This document shows positions 33,696 to 42,037 of a stretch of 64,000 nucleotides of DNA, piece after piece (position 1 is the first letter of the stretch; each line of letters opens with the position of its first letter). This stretch comes from an uncultured Chitinophaga sp. (GTDB lineage: Bacteria; Bacteroidota; Bacteroidia; Cytophagales; Cyclobacteriaceae), in NCBI GenBank assembly GCA_902168205.1, contig CABHOK010000014.1, positions 310,001 through 374,000 of the forward strand, read 5' to 3'. A program made the position numbers and the translations under genes. Below the pieces are notes generated by a model that had not been told where the DNA came from, did no database searches, and worked only from the letters and a program-made list of their open reading frames with translations.

Positions 33696-34436
33696 ATGAG
33701 AAAATTTTTACTCCCAACCCTCTTCATCCTCTTACTTGCATCGTGCGCTCCGGTTTATGTTCCAAATCTGCGCAACTCTCCGATGTTTACCAAAGGAGGA
33801 GAATTTCAAGGCTCTATACAAGTACTCAACGGACTGGATATACAAACAGCAGTGTCTGTATCTGATCACATTGGTATTATGGGTAATTATGCTTTTGAAG
33901 AACGTGGCAAGGTTGAAGATGACGATACCGATAATTATCACCGTCATACACTGTTGGAAGGAGGCGTTGGTTATTACGAAAATGATGGCATCTGGTGTTA
34001 CGAAATTTTTGCAGGCTATGGTCGTGGTGAAGGATCAAGTTATGATGAATATGATTTCTTCAATACTCCGGATGATGTATGGGCTACTGGAAAATTTGAA
34101 CGCTTCTTTGTACAACCTGCATTCGGCATCAATAAAAAAGTAATGGGTGTTTCGTTCGTACCAAGATTTTCAATTGTTGATTTCTATGAATTCAAGGATG
34201 AACTTACCGGTGCTACAATTACGAATGTAAGCATGTCGCCAAAAGTATTTGTAGAGCCTGCTGTGATTGGTCGGGTAAATCTTCCAAGCAATCGTATCTT
34301 CTTTACATTCCAGGCAGGTGCTACACTCGTAGCGAGTCCTGATGTAGAGTTTGAGTACAGATCATTTCAGTTTGGTTCCGGTGTAGGTTTCCGTTTTGGC
34401 GGAAGTGCTTCAAGCAAAAATCAGACGACTGAATAA
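33696..34436 (+). CDS. Outer-membrane beta-barrel-like lipoprotein
   Basis: 246 residues from the ATG at 33696 (MRKFLLPTLF); an in-frame upstream ATG lies inside the nitroreductase gene. Lipobox LLASC17. The mature part has alternating amphipathic strands (GSIQVLNGLDIQTAVSVSDHIGIMGNYAF, GGVGYYENDGIWCYEIFAGYG, FQFGSGVGFRFGG) like a small 8-strand outer-membrane barrel. No function assigned. It ends in a strong terminator after a dispersed repeat. Confidence 0.72.
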   Translation: MRKFLLPTLFILLLASCAPVYVPNLRNSPMFTKGGEFQGSIQVLNGLDIQTAVSVSDHIGIMGNYAFEERGKVEDDDTDNYHRHTLLEGGVGYYENDGIWCYEIFAGYGRGEGSSYDEYDFFNTPDDVWATGKFERFFVQPAFGINKKVMGVSFVPRFSIVDFYEFKDELTGATITNVSMSPKVFVEPAVIGRVNLPSNRIFFTFQAGATLVASPDVEFEYRSFQFGSGVGFRFGGSASSKNQTTE

Positions 34437-34440
34437 TTTC

Positions 34441-34493
34441 TTTCCCGTTATTTGCCATTATAGTCTGCGTATATCTGCGCCTTCTGCGGGAAA
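34441..34493. repeat. Dispersed intergenic repeat, copy 2
   Basis: TCTGCGTATATCTGCGCC then TTCTGCGGGAAAA resembles copy 1 at 12857-12886; here outer arms TTTCCCG (34441-34447) and CGGGAAA (34487-34493) also pair. Non-coding and located right after a stop codon. Confidence 0.45.
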
Positions 34494-34509
34494 ACAATAT
34501 ATACTATAC

Positions 34510-34548
34510 ATGCAGTCAGCACGAAAATTGCTGACTGCATTTTGTTTT
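34510..34548 (+). terminator. Rho-independent terminator
   Basis: Perfect 12-bp stem (34510-34521 with 34529-34540, core TGCAGTCAGCA) and 7-base loop followed by TTTGTTTT. It ends the outer-membrane lipoprotein transcript. Confidence 0.9.
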
Positions 34549-34564
34549 AGTAAGGCCTATATAT

Positions 34565-35671
34565 CTATTTCGGAAACTGACTGGCGTCAATGTTCGGAAC
34601 TATCTTGAGTGCGTTCTTATAGTATATTTTTTTCAACACATCATCAGGCAGGTCTAATCCATACATTCTCCAGAAAGCATGGTAGCGTTTGTGGTAAGGA
34701 AAATACTCGTCAGCTGTTTCCAATACTCTGAAATAGGTTTCATATTCTTCAGGCACCCATGAATCTTTTCCGAACAGAACGCGATCCTGATACTTCGTTA
34801 GAAAAGCTTTCGCAGCACGCGGCTGTCGGCCAAGCTCGGCTATAACAGCACCGATCTCGGTATACATATTCGGAAATTTATCCAGCAGTTCACCTAATTT
34901 TTTAAGATCACTTCCATACCAGCCCAGGTGTGCGTTGATAAATTTAGTCTTGGGATGTTTCTTGAAAATATTATGCTGCTCGGCAATGATGGTCTCCCAC
35001 GACACCGGGTCGGTATCATGTCTTCTGCCGGGATGTAGCTTCAGCTCCAGCCAGCGTTCGTTGTTCTTGTCGATTGGTTGCCAGAATTGTTTTGGATCGG
35101 CTGCGTGTATTAACACCGGTATACCAAGTTCACCACACTTGTCCCAGATGGGATCGATGCGCGGATCATCAATATGTACCCGGTTGCCTTTACTATCTTG
35201 CGTAAACATACCGAGGCTCTTATAGATCTTCAATCCGTTGGCACCTTTCTTCACATCATCTTCCAACTGCTTTAACATACGCCCTTGCCACTCCGGATCA
35301 TCTATAGCAGCAAAGTTCATGTTGGTAAATACTATAAATCGTTTTGGATTTGTCTTCTTTACATTCTCAAGCGATCGGTCGAGATGTTCCGTACTTCCTC
35401 TGCCACGACCACTCAGGTTTACCATCACGGCCATGTTCAGTTTATCCATCTCTTTGGTTAGCGCCTGCAGATCCTGCGTAGGCATGTTGAACTGGTGATT
35501 GTGCACATCGATGAACGGAAATTTAGCGCGTGTTAAATGATGCTCCGGCACAACAAGTGTTGATGGCGGATCATAGTCTTCAAAATCCATTTTATCATCC
35601 AATGGTTTTTCCTGCGCACAGGCAACAATGATATTCCAGGCGAGCAGCGTAAAAACAAAACACCTCTTCAT
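34565..35671 (-). CDS. Amidohydrolase_2-family lipoprotein
   Basis: 368 residues. A lipobox IVAC18 suggests a lipid-anchored protein. The TIM-barrel metal site is complete: H57 and H59 in DVHNHQF, H189 in LIHAADP, H248 in INAHLGW and D303 in FGKDSW. This decarboxylase/hydrolase group (PF04909) cleaves C-N or C-C bonds of aromatic or lactone substrates. A periplasmic-facing version is unusual for ACMSD-like enzymes. The substrate cannot be inferred; no pathway neighbours. Confidence 0.83.
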   Translation of the reverse strand: MKRCFVFTLLAWNIIVACAQEKPLDDKMDFEDYDPPSTLVVPEHHLTRAKFPFIDVHNHQFNMPTQDLQALTKEMDKLNMAVMVNLSGRGRGSTEHLDRSLENVKKTNPKRFIVFTNMNFAAIDDPEWQGRMLKQLEDDVKKGANGLKIYKSLGMFTQDSKGNRVHIDDPRIDPIWDKCGELGIPVLIHAADPKQFWQPIDKNNERWLELKLHPGRRHDTDPVSWETIIAEQHNIFKKHPKTKFINAHLGWYGSDLKKLGELLDKFPNMYTEIGAVIAELGRQPRAAKAFLTKYQDRVLFGKDSWVPEEYETYFRVLETADEYFPYHKRYHAFWRMYGLDLPDDVLKKIYYKNALKIVPNIDASQFPK

Positions 35672-35809
35672 GACAGAAATTTTTGCTGGTGAAAATAATG
35701 GAAAGTCCCGAACTCTCTCATAAAACGGGATAGAAGGTCGAAATCAGCAATAAAACCTTGGGAAGTGTCACTTGATTTATGTTTAAATTGGCAGCTATTT
35801 ATAACAGGC

Positions 35810-36916
35810 ATGAAAAAACTTGCATTCATTTTCGCGATACTCATTGTTTCAATAGCGCAGGCCCAGGATGCGCAACTGGAAAACGCCCGGAAGAAATTTC
35901 AGGCGAACGATCTGAAAGGTGCTAAAACCGATCTCACCAAAATCATCGACAGCAATCCTAAAAACAAACAAGCCCTTAACCTTCGCGGACAAGTACGTGT
36001 AGCGTTAGAAGATTTTTACGGAGCTATAGGCGACTATAACACTGCGCTTGAGGTGGACTCCACATTTGCTGATGCACTTAACAACCGCGGTGAAGCCAAG
36101 ATGGCGTTGGGCGATGACGAAAATGCTATACCTGATTTTGACAAGGCTATAAAATTCAACACCAAGTTTGCCGATGCCTATAGCAATCGCGGACTGGCCA
36201 AGTATAATATTGAAGATCTGCAAGGTGCATACTTCGACTTTTCAAAGGCCCTCGAAATCGGACCAATTGACTCTGATAAATATTTTAATCGTGGGGTGGT
36301 AAAGTCTGAGCTCGGAGAATTTATCAGTGCGATTGACGACTATACCAAAGCAATTGAACTTGATAAGACCGATGCAGCTCTGTATAACTATCGTGGTGTA
36401 GCTTACTATAACACCGGCAATCTCGATCAGGCTATTGCAGATTATGACCAGGCTATAAAACTCGACCCAAAGGATGCTTTGAAATTTGAAAACCGTGCGC
36501 TTGCTAAAAATGCCAAACAGGATTTTAAAGGTGCCTTGGAAGACTATAACAAAGCTGTGGAGTTAAACGCGACTGAACCGGAAACCTATAACCTGCGTGG
36601 TGTTGTAAAGTATAACCTCGAAGATCACGATGGCGCTATAGCAGACTATAGCAAAGCTATCGAACTCGATGATACCAACCCGGTATACTATGATAACCGC
36701 GCGTTGAGCCGCACAGAGAAAGAAGATTATGCCGGGGCGGTTGAAGACTATTCATCTTCTATTGAACTATATCCCAGCGATCCGGAAACGTATTTACAAC
36801 GCGGTCTTGTAAAAGTTTCTATGAACAACAAGTACGATGCATGTCTTGATTTTAAACGCGCTGAAGAACTTGGTTCAACGGAAGCCAAAGGGCTTATCAA
36901 AAAGAATTGTAAGTAA
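35810..36916 (+). CDS. Secreted TPR-repeat protein
   Basis: 368 residues from the ATG at 35810, with a signal peptide (about 1-19, ending IAQAQ). The rest is a solenoid of about ten 34-residue tetratricopeptide repeats of the type YNxRGVxKYxxxDxxGAIxDYxKAIELDP, very regular from residue 50 to 355. TPRs scaffold protein assemblies; a periplasmic role is expected. Only 14 bases separate it from a lipid kinase gene with TTG start, so they form an operon. Confidence 0.85.
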   Translation: MKKLAFIFAILIVSIAQAQDAQLENARKKFQANDLKGAKTDLTKIIDSNPKNKQALNLRGQVRVALEDFYGAIGDYNTALEVDSTFADALNNRGEAKMALGDDENAIPDFDKAIKFNTKFADAYSNRGLAKYNIEDLQGAYFDFSKALEIGPIDSDKYFNRGVVKSELGEFISAIDDYTKAIELDKTDAALYNYRGVAYYNTGNLDQAIADYDQAIKLDPKDALKFENRALAKNAKQDFKGALEDYNKAVELNATEPETYNLRGVVKYNLEDHDGAIADYSKAIELDDTNPVYYDNRALSRTEKEDYAGAVEDYSSSIELYPSDPETYLQRGLVKVSMNNKYDACLDFKRAEELGSTEAKGLIKKNCK

Positions 36917-36930
36917 AGCGATCTTCAACG

Positions 36931-37839
36931 TTGCGCATAGCGGTTATACTCAATGGCATTTCACTGGAGCGGCGATACTTCTATCGTAAAGTAGTGCCTA
37001 TGCTTCGGCTGGTATACGAAACGGAGGTGTTTGAAACACTTTCGCGCAACGATGCTTTTTCCCTGGCATCAAAAGCCGTTGATAGTCATTATGACGTTAT
37101 TATCGCTGCCGGTGGCGATGGTACACTGCACCAGGTTGTCAATGGTATACTGAAAGGAAGAGAAGGCTATAAAAATCTGCCGGCACTCGTTGTGTTTCCG
37201 GTAGGCACGGGTAATGATTTTGCCCGCACACTGAACATTCCATCCGATCCGGTCAAGCTCATGCAGTTGCTTCAGAAATCCGAGCCTCAATACCTGGATG
37301 TAGGTGAAGTGCTATATACTACCGATGCCGGTGCGAAAGATCATCGTTACTTCGTCAATGTAGCAGATATAGGTATGGGACCGCAAGTGGTGAAAAAAGT
37401 ATTGAACAGCGATCGTGCATTTGGTTCTGCCTTTACGTACTATATTTCCATCATTACAACCTTCTTTACATATAGGCCTATGGTTGTAACTGCGCGCACA
37501 TCATCGTGGAACTGGCAAGGTAAATTACGCACACTCGCCATTGGCAACGGAGGTTATTATGGTCACGGATTGTGTATAGCCCCCGAAGCTAAACCCAACG
37601 ATGGTATTCTGGATGCCTTTATCTGCGGCAATGTTTCGGTGCTGGATTTTATACGTTACTCTGTACCACTCAAGAAAGGTAAATATATTCATCATCGCGA
37701 AGTGTTTTACAAGAACACCGATGCGATCGACCTGGATTCCGAAAAAGAATGCCTGATAGAAGCCGATGGCGAATTGCTCGGAAAGCTACCGGCCCGCATC
37801 CAGATCACGCCCCTGAAATTGAAAATGCTCCTTCCGTAA
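36931..37839 (+). CDS. Diacylglycerol/lipid kinase, YegS family
   Basis: 302 residues with a TTG start (LRIAVILNGI). The ATP-binding GGDGT is at 61-65 with the downstream GTGNDFAR at 92-99, and the C-terminal domain contains GNGGYYGHGLCIAPEAKPNDG. It phosphorylates a lipid such as diacylglycerol or a related lipid with ATP at the inner membrane. Co-transcribed with the TPR protein. Confidence 0.9.
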   Translation: MRIAVILNGISLERRYFYRKVVPMLRLVYETEVFETLSRNDAFSLASKAVDSHYDVIIAAGGDGTLHQVVNGILKGREGYKNLPALVVFPVGTGNDFARTLNIPSDPVKLMQLLQKSEPQYLDVGEVLYTTDAGAKDHRYFVNVADIGMGPQVVKKVLNSDRAFGSAFTYYISIITTFFTYRPMVVTARTSSWNWQGKLRTLAIGNGGYYGHGLCIAPEAKPNDGILDAFICGNVSVLDFIRYSVPLKKGKYIHHREVFYKNTDAIDLDSEKECLIEADGELLGKLPARIQITPLKLKMLLP

Positions 37840-37914
37840 AGAAGCCTTCATTCCCCCATCTTTATGTGAACAAAGTATATTTTATGAATACCGGGCTCTT
37901 CATTATTTTGCAGT

Positions 37915-38550
37915 ATGATCGTAGTAGGTATTATAGAAGATGACGAACAGATCCGTAAAGGTGTTCAGACATTTTTGAATCGCCAGGAGAACTTCTCATG
38001 CGAAATGGCTTTTGGCTCGGTTGAAGAATTTTTGAAGAGCATTGCCACCACCGCCATGCCCAATGTGTTAATCATGGACCTGGGCTTACCGGGCATGTCG
38101 GGTATAGAAGGTATCAAACTGATCAAAGAGAAACATACCGATGTTGATATCATTGTCTTCTCGGTATACAATGACCCAAAACGAATATTCGATTCGCTCT
38201 GTGCCGGTGCCACCGGCTACCTGCTGAAAAATACTCCGCTGGATGAGATCAAGGAAGGCATAGAACTTCTTTCAAAAGGAGGCTCGCCCATGTCGCCACA
38301 GATAGCCCGCAAGGTTATTGAGTTGTTTGCGCAGAATGGTGCCCGCAAGAAGGAAGTAGAATCACCGCTCTCGGCCAAGGAAAAAGAGATTGTAATCGGC
38401 CTGGTAGACGGCCTCAGCTATAAACTGATTGCCGACCGCATGAGCATCAGCATTGAAACCGTGCGCTTTCACATCAAAAATATATACCGAAAGCTGCACG
38501 TCCACGGCAAAGCCGAGGTTATATCCAAATCGCTGCGCGGAGAAATCTAG
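37915..38550 (+). CDS. LuxR/NarL-type response regulator (orphan)
   Basis: 211 residues. Receiver domain with acidic pocket IEDDEQ (8-13), phospho-acceptor D55 in IMDLGLPGMSG and the switch Lys in YLLKNTP; GerE-type HTH at about 145-205 (LSAKEKEIVIGLVDGLSYKLIADRMSISIETVRFHIKNIYRKL, split over helices). No kinase gene adjoins it. It would suit a HisKA_3 kinase like the one at the left edge, but they are 37 kb apart. TTATTTTG ends 5 bases before the ATG, so its message should be leaderless. Confidence 0.92.
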   Translation: MIVVGIIEDDEQIRKGVQTFLNRQENFSCEMAFGSVEEFLKSIATTAMPNVLIMDLGLPGMSGIEGIKLIKEKHTDVDIIVFSVYNDPKRIFDSLCAGATGYLLKNTPLDEIKEGIELLSKGGSPMSPQIARKVIELFAQNGARKKEVESPLSAKEKEIVIGLVDGLSYKLIADRMSISIETVRFHIKNIYRKLHVHGKAEVISKSLRGEI

Positions 38551-38597
38551 CAAACATTTTTCGTAGAGGTTTCTCAGGCAACCCCATGTTCGTGGAG

Positions 38598-38628
38598 TTG
38601 TTATGCGTTGCTACGCACTATATCTTTG
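38598..38628 (+). promoter_or_regulatory. Promoter with no known gene downstream
   Basis: TTG at 38598-38600 and a perfect TATCTTTG at 38621-38628, 20 bases apart. Predicted start near 38634. The next plus-strand gene is 1.2 kb away, beyond a terminator, so it should drive a short transcript. Confidence 0.5.
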
Positions 38629-38641
38629 TTACACCTCCTCT

Positions 38642-38764
38642 ATGAAAACTCTGTTACCTTGTGGTTTATTCCGCTGGCTACATTCCGTAGGTTTTCATTG
38701 CTTCCTGTATTATTATTTCAACGTACGGCTTGTATATATAGCCAAACAGAAAAACACTGTTTGA
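38642..38764 (+). CDS. Possible 40-residue small protein
   Basis: ATG to TGA frame MKTLLPCGLFRWLHSVGFHC... with aromatic, hydrophobic middle and a basic C-terminal tail (AKQKNTV). Begins 13 bases after a perfect -7 box, a normal leader distance. Two Cys, one possible membrane helix. Coding status is uncertain. Confidence 0.25.
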   Translation: MKTLLPCGLFRWLHSVGFHCFLYYYFNVRLVYIAKQKNTV

Positions 38765-38795
38765 TTTTTCTCTATAGTTGGTCAGGTTAAACAAA

Positions 38796-38828
38796 AAGTG
38801 CCTCTTCTGTCGGAGGCACTTATTTTTT
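38796..38828. terminator. Bidirectional terminator
   Basis: Stem AAGTGCCTC/GAGGCACTT (38796-38804 and 38813-38821), 8-base loop, with TATTTTTT on one side and TTTTTG on the other strand. The ypdA stop codon lies inside the right arm. Confidence 0.88.
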
Positions 38829-39788
38829 CTCCCGCTGCAAATGTTCTACGATCATCGTTGCGTGTACGCGCGAGTTCTCGATAAACCATTTGTTGGTTTT
38901 CAATCCACCGCATACTACACCGGCAAGGTATATACCAGGCACGTTAGTCTCCATCGTTTCTTCATTATATACCGGTGTGTGAAACGCATCATCATGAAAC
39001 TGAATGCCGCTCGCCTTCATAAACTCAAACGGTGGTTGATAGCCCGTCATGGCGAGTACAAAATCATTTTCCAATACCTTATCTCCTTCCGGTGTTTTTA
39101 TCTCGACTGTATTGGGTGTAATTCTTTTTACTTCAGAACGAAAGTATGCCTTGATCGACCCTTCCTGGATTCGATTTTCTATATCGGGTTTAACCCAATA
39201 CTTCACACTATCGCGAATACCGTCTTCGCGAATTACCATCGTTACATCGGCACCTTTACGCCACGTTTCAAGCGCTACATCCACAGCAGAGTTGGCGGCA
39301 CCTATAACAACAATCCGTTGTCCGAAGTATGGATGAGGTTCATCGTAGTAATGCTTTACTTTCGGCAGATCTTCTCCGGGTACATGGAGCAGATACGGCA
39401 GATCGTAAAAGCCAAGCGCGAGTATAACAGATTTACTTTTGTACTGTCCTTTCATCGTGGTAACAACATGCTTGTTGTTGGCAGATGTTATCATGGTAAC
39501 TTTCTCATATAGCCTGAGATTGAGTTGCCAGCTCATACTTACTCTCCTATAGTATTCAAGTGCTTCAAACCGGTTAGGCTTGGGTTGATGTGATATAAAA
39601 GGAACCTCCCCTATTTCGAGTCGTTCGGAAGTAGAGAAGAACGTCATGTTGAGTGGGTAGTTGAAAAGAGAATTTACCAGACAACCCTTCTCAATGATAA
39701 CATACCGCAGTCCGGCTTTCTTTGCTTCAATGCCACATGCCAGGCCGATAGGTCCTGCGCCAATAATAACAACATCAAACTCCTCCAT
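38820..39788 (-). CDS. ypdA: YpdA-family putative bacillithiol disulfide reductase
   Basis: 322 residues. FAD motif VVIIGAGPIGLACG at 6-19, NADPH motif VVIGAANSAVD near 170, and the family end GVVCGGLKTNKWFIENSRVHA. Unlike thioredoxin reductase there is no CxxC redox pair. YpdA reduces oxidised bacillithiol with NADPH, so this organism probably uses bacillithiol, as many Bacteroidota do. Divergent from the S9 peptidase. Confidence 0.88.
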   Translation of the reverse strand: MEEFDVVIIGAGPIGLACGIEAKKAGLRYVIIEKGCLVNSLFNYPLNMTFFSTSERLEIGEVPFISHQPKPNRFEALEYYRRVSMSWQLNLRLYEKVTMITSANNKHVVTTMKGQYKSKSVILALGFYDLPYLLHVPGEDLPKVKHYYDEPHPYFGQRIVVIGAANSAVDVALETWRKGADVTMVIREDGIRDSVKYWVKPDIENRIQEGSIKAYFRSEVKRITPNTVEIKTPEGDKVLENDFVLAMTGYQPPFEFMKASGIQFHDDAFHTPVYNEETMETNVPGIYLAGVVCGGLKTNKWFIENSRVHATMIVEHLQREKK

Positions 39789-39854
39789 TCCAGTAATTCA
39801 ATTTTGATTATTCAACAATATTCATAAAAATTCGCACCGATTAACCTATACAAC

Positions 39855-42014
39855 ATGAATAAACTCTTAACCGCTGTCTTTTTTGCACTCTGCATTACAG
39901 GATATGCCCAGAAACAAATTACGGTTGAAGATTTCACCACCAAAAATACATTTCCTCAGAAAACTGTCCGGGGCATCAACTGGATGAAAGACGGAAAGTT
40001 TTACTCTACACTGGAAAATAATAAGGTGGTAAAATATAACATTACTACAGGGCAGCCGGTAGAAACACTGGTGGACGGATCAACCTTGAAACCAAAGATC
40101 GAGATTCAGGATTATTCCTTTAGTGGCGATGAAAAAAAACTTTTACTGACAACCGACTTTCAAAGCATTTATCGCAGATCGTTTACAGCAAACTATTTTA
40201 TATACGACCTCACGGGTAAATCTGTTAAGCCGCTATCGGCCAACGGCAAGCAATCGTACGCTGCCTTTTCAGCCGATGGCAGCAAGGTTGCCTTTGTACG
40301 CGAAAACAACCTGTTCTATGTGACACTGAACGACATGAAAGAAGTTCAGGTAACAGACGATGGAAAATTCAACCACATCATCAACGGTACAACAGACTGG
40401 GTGTATGAAGAAGAGTTCAGCTTTGTAGATGGTTTCTACTGGTCGCCTGACGGCAAGAAGCTGGCGTATTATCGTTTTGATGAATCAGCTGTGCGGGAGT
40501 ATAACCTGCAGCGCTGGGGAAAAACGTTATACCCTACCGACTATCGTTTCAAATATCCAAAGGCCGGTGAAGTGAATTCTGCCGTTGAGATCTGGATCTA
40601 CAACCTGGACAGCAAACAAAAAGTAAAGGCTGACATTGGTACTGAAAAAGATATATATATACCTCGCGTAAAATGGACTGCAGATGCAAATATACTTTCC
40701 ATTCGTAAATTGAACAGACTGCAGAACAACCTCGATATTTTTCATACCAATGTATCGACCGGTACGTCAACGGTTGTTTTAAACGAGAAGAGCGAAACAT
40801 TCATTGATCTTGAGTTTACCGATGACCTGATTTACCTCGCAGACGGCAAACAATTTATATATACTACCGAACGCGATGGTTACAAACATTTATACCTGTA
40901 TGGCATGGACGGAAAGCTTGTGAAGCAAATCACGCAAGGCTCGTTTGAAGTAAGTCAGTTGATCGGTCTCGATGAAAAGACTAAAACACTTTACTATACC
41001 TCTACTGAAGTATCGCCTCTTGAAAGACATATCTATTCGATTACATTAAGCGGCAAGAAAACAAAACTCTCTCAGGCTGCCGGTATACACACCATCAACA
41101 TGAGCGGAGATTTTCAGTTCTATATTGACTATCATACGTCTGCTGCACACCCTACTGTTGTAAGTCTCTTTAAAACGAAAGGAAATGCTTTGCAAAAAGT
41201 GCTGGAAGACAACGCTACACTTGCCAAAGTATTAGATGACTATGGCTTTGCAGCGAAAGAATTCTTCTCGTTCAAAACGATTGATGGCACATCGCTTAAC
41301 GGCTACATGCTGAAGCCAAAGAATTTTGATGCATCCAAACAATACCCGGTGTTGGTATACCAGTATAGCGGCCCCGGTTCACAAAACGTAAACAATCTTT
41401 GGGGTGGCAGTCACTTCTTCTTTCACCAGATGTTAACCCAGAAGGGATATATAGTGGCCGTAATTGATTCGCGCGGTACAGGCGGACGTGGTGAGCAATT
41501 CAAAAAACTTACTTATAAACAACTGGGTAAATATGAACTGGAAGACCATATAGCCGGCGCTAAATTCCTTTCTACATTAGAGTACGTAGACGACAGTCGC
41601 ATTGGTATATGGGGATGGAGCTATGGTGGTTATATGTCATCGCTGGCTATGACAAAAGGTGCGGGTACTTTCAAAATGGGTATAGCAGTAGCACCTGTTA
41701 CTAACTGGAGATTTTATGACACTATTTATACCGAACGCTACCTGCAAACACCACAGCTCAATGCCAGCGGTTATGACGACAACTCGCCATCAACGTATGC
41801 GAATAAACTCCAGGGTAACTTTCTGTTGATACACGGTACCGGAGATGACAACGTACACTTCCAGAATTCAGTAGTATTGCAAGATGCACTGATCAATGCC
41901 GGCAAGCAGTTCACGTCATTCTACTACCCGGATAAACACCACGGTATACAAGGCGCACAGACCAAATACCACCTGTATACCATGATGCTGAACTACGTTC
42001 AGGAAAACTTATAG
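39855..42014 (+). CDS. Secreted S9 family peptidase (dipeptidyl peptidase IV-like)
   Basis: 719 residues with a signal peptide (about 1-18, ending GYAQ). The N-terminal eight-blade beta-propeller (about 40-450) contains the EEEFSFVDGFYWSPDGK segment with the Glu pair that binds the peptide N-terminus in DPP-IV. The C-terminal hydrolase has S589 in GWSYGGY, D664 in GTGDDNV and His 695/696 in PDKHHGI. It removes X-Pro or X-Ala dipeptides from peptides in the periplasm. Followed after 23 bases by the dehydratase, perhaps co-transcribed. Confidence 0.93.
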   Translation: MNKLLTAVFFALCITGYAQKQITVEDFTTKNTFPQKTVRGINWMKDGKFYSTLENNKVVKYNITTGQPVETLVDGSTLKPKIEIQDYSFSGDEKKLLLTTDFQSIYRRSFTANYFIYDLTGKSVKPLSANGKQSYAAFSADGSKVAFVRENNLFYVTLNDMKEVQVTDDGKFNHIINGTTDWVYEEEFSFVDGFYWSPDGKKLAYYRFDESAVREYNLQRWGKTLYPTDYRFKYPKAGEVNSAVEIWIYNLDSKQKVKADIGTEKDIYIPRVKWTADANILSIRKLNRLQNNLDIFHTNVSTGTSTVVLNEKSETFIDLEFTDDLIYLADGKQFIYTTERDGYKHLYLYGMDGKLVKQITQGSFEVSQLIGLDEKTKTLYYTSTEVSPLERHIYSITLSGKKTKLSQAAGIHTINMSGDFQFYIDYHTSAAHPTVVSLFKTKGNALQKVLEDNATLAKVLDDYGFAAKEFFSFKTIDGTSLNGYMLKPKNFDASKQYPVLVYQYSGPGSQNVNNLWGGSHFFFHQMLTQKGYIVAVIDSRGTGGRGEQFKKLTYKQLGKYELEDHIAGAKFLSTLEYVDDSRIGIWGWSYGGYMSSLAMTKGAGTFKMGIAVAPVTNWRFYDTIYTERYLQTPQLNASGYDDNSPSTYANKLQGNFLLIHGTGDDNVHFQNSVVLQDALINAGKQFTSFYYPDKHHGIQGAQTKYHLYTMMLNYVQENL

Positions 42015-42037
42015 TATATACTGACGTTTATTCAGCT

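Larger units (their letters stand above)
38634..38830 (+). ncRNA. Candidate small RNA (promoter-to-terminator unit)
   Basis: A consensus promoter ending at 38628 and a bidirectional terminator at 38796-38821 bound a transcript of about 190 bases between the response regulator and the converging ypdA. It also encloses a 40-codon frame (38642-38764). No known RNA family is recognised. Either an sRNA or a small-protein mRNA. Confidence 0.3.

Noticed and set aside
35810-36916. Long tandem repeat in DNA
   Set aside because: The periodicity is the 34-residue TPR solenoid at protein level; the DNA copies have diverged, so it is not a separate repeat feature or CRISPR.
1-38550. Pairing of the left-edge histidine kinase with the response regulator at 37915
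   Set aside because: Domain types are compatible but 37 kb and many unrelated genes lie between; no sequence evidence links them.
38778-39512. 244-codon plus-strand frame antisense to ypdA
   Set aside because: Begins inside a terminator, has Phe/Tyr/Arg-rich random-looking composition, and lies opposite a well-supported flavoprotein.
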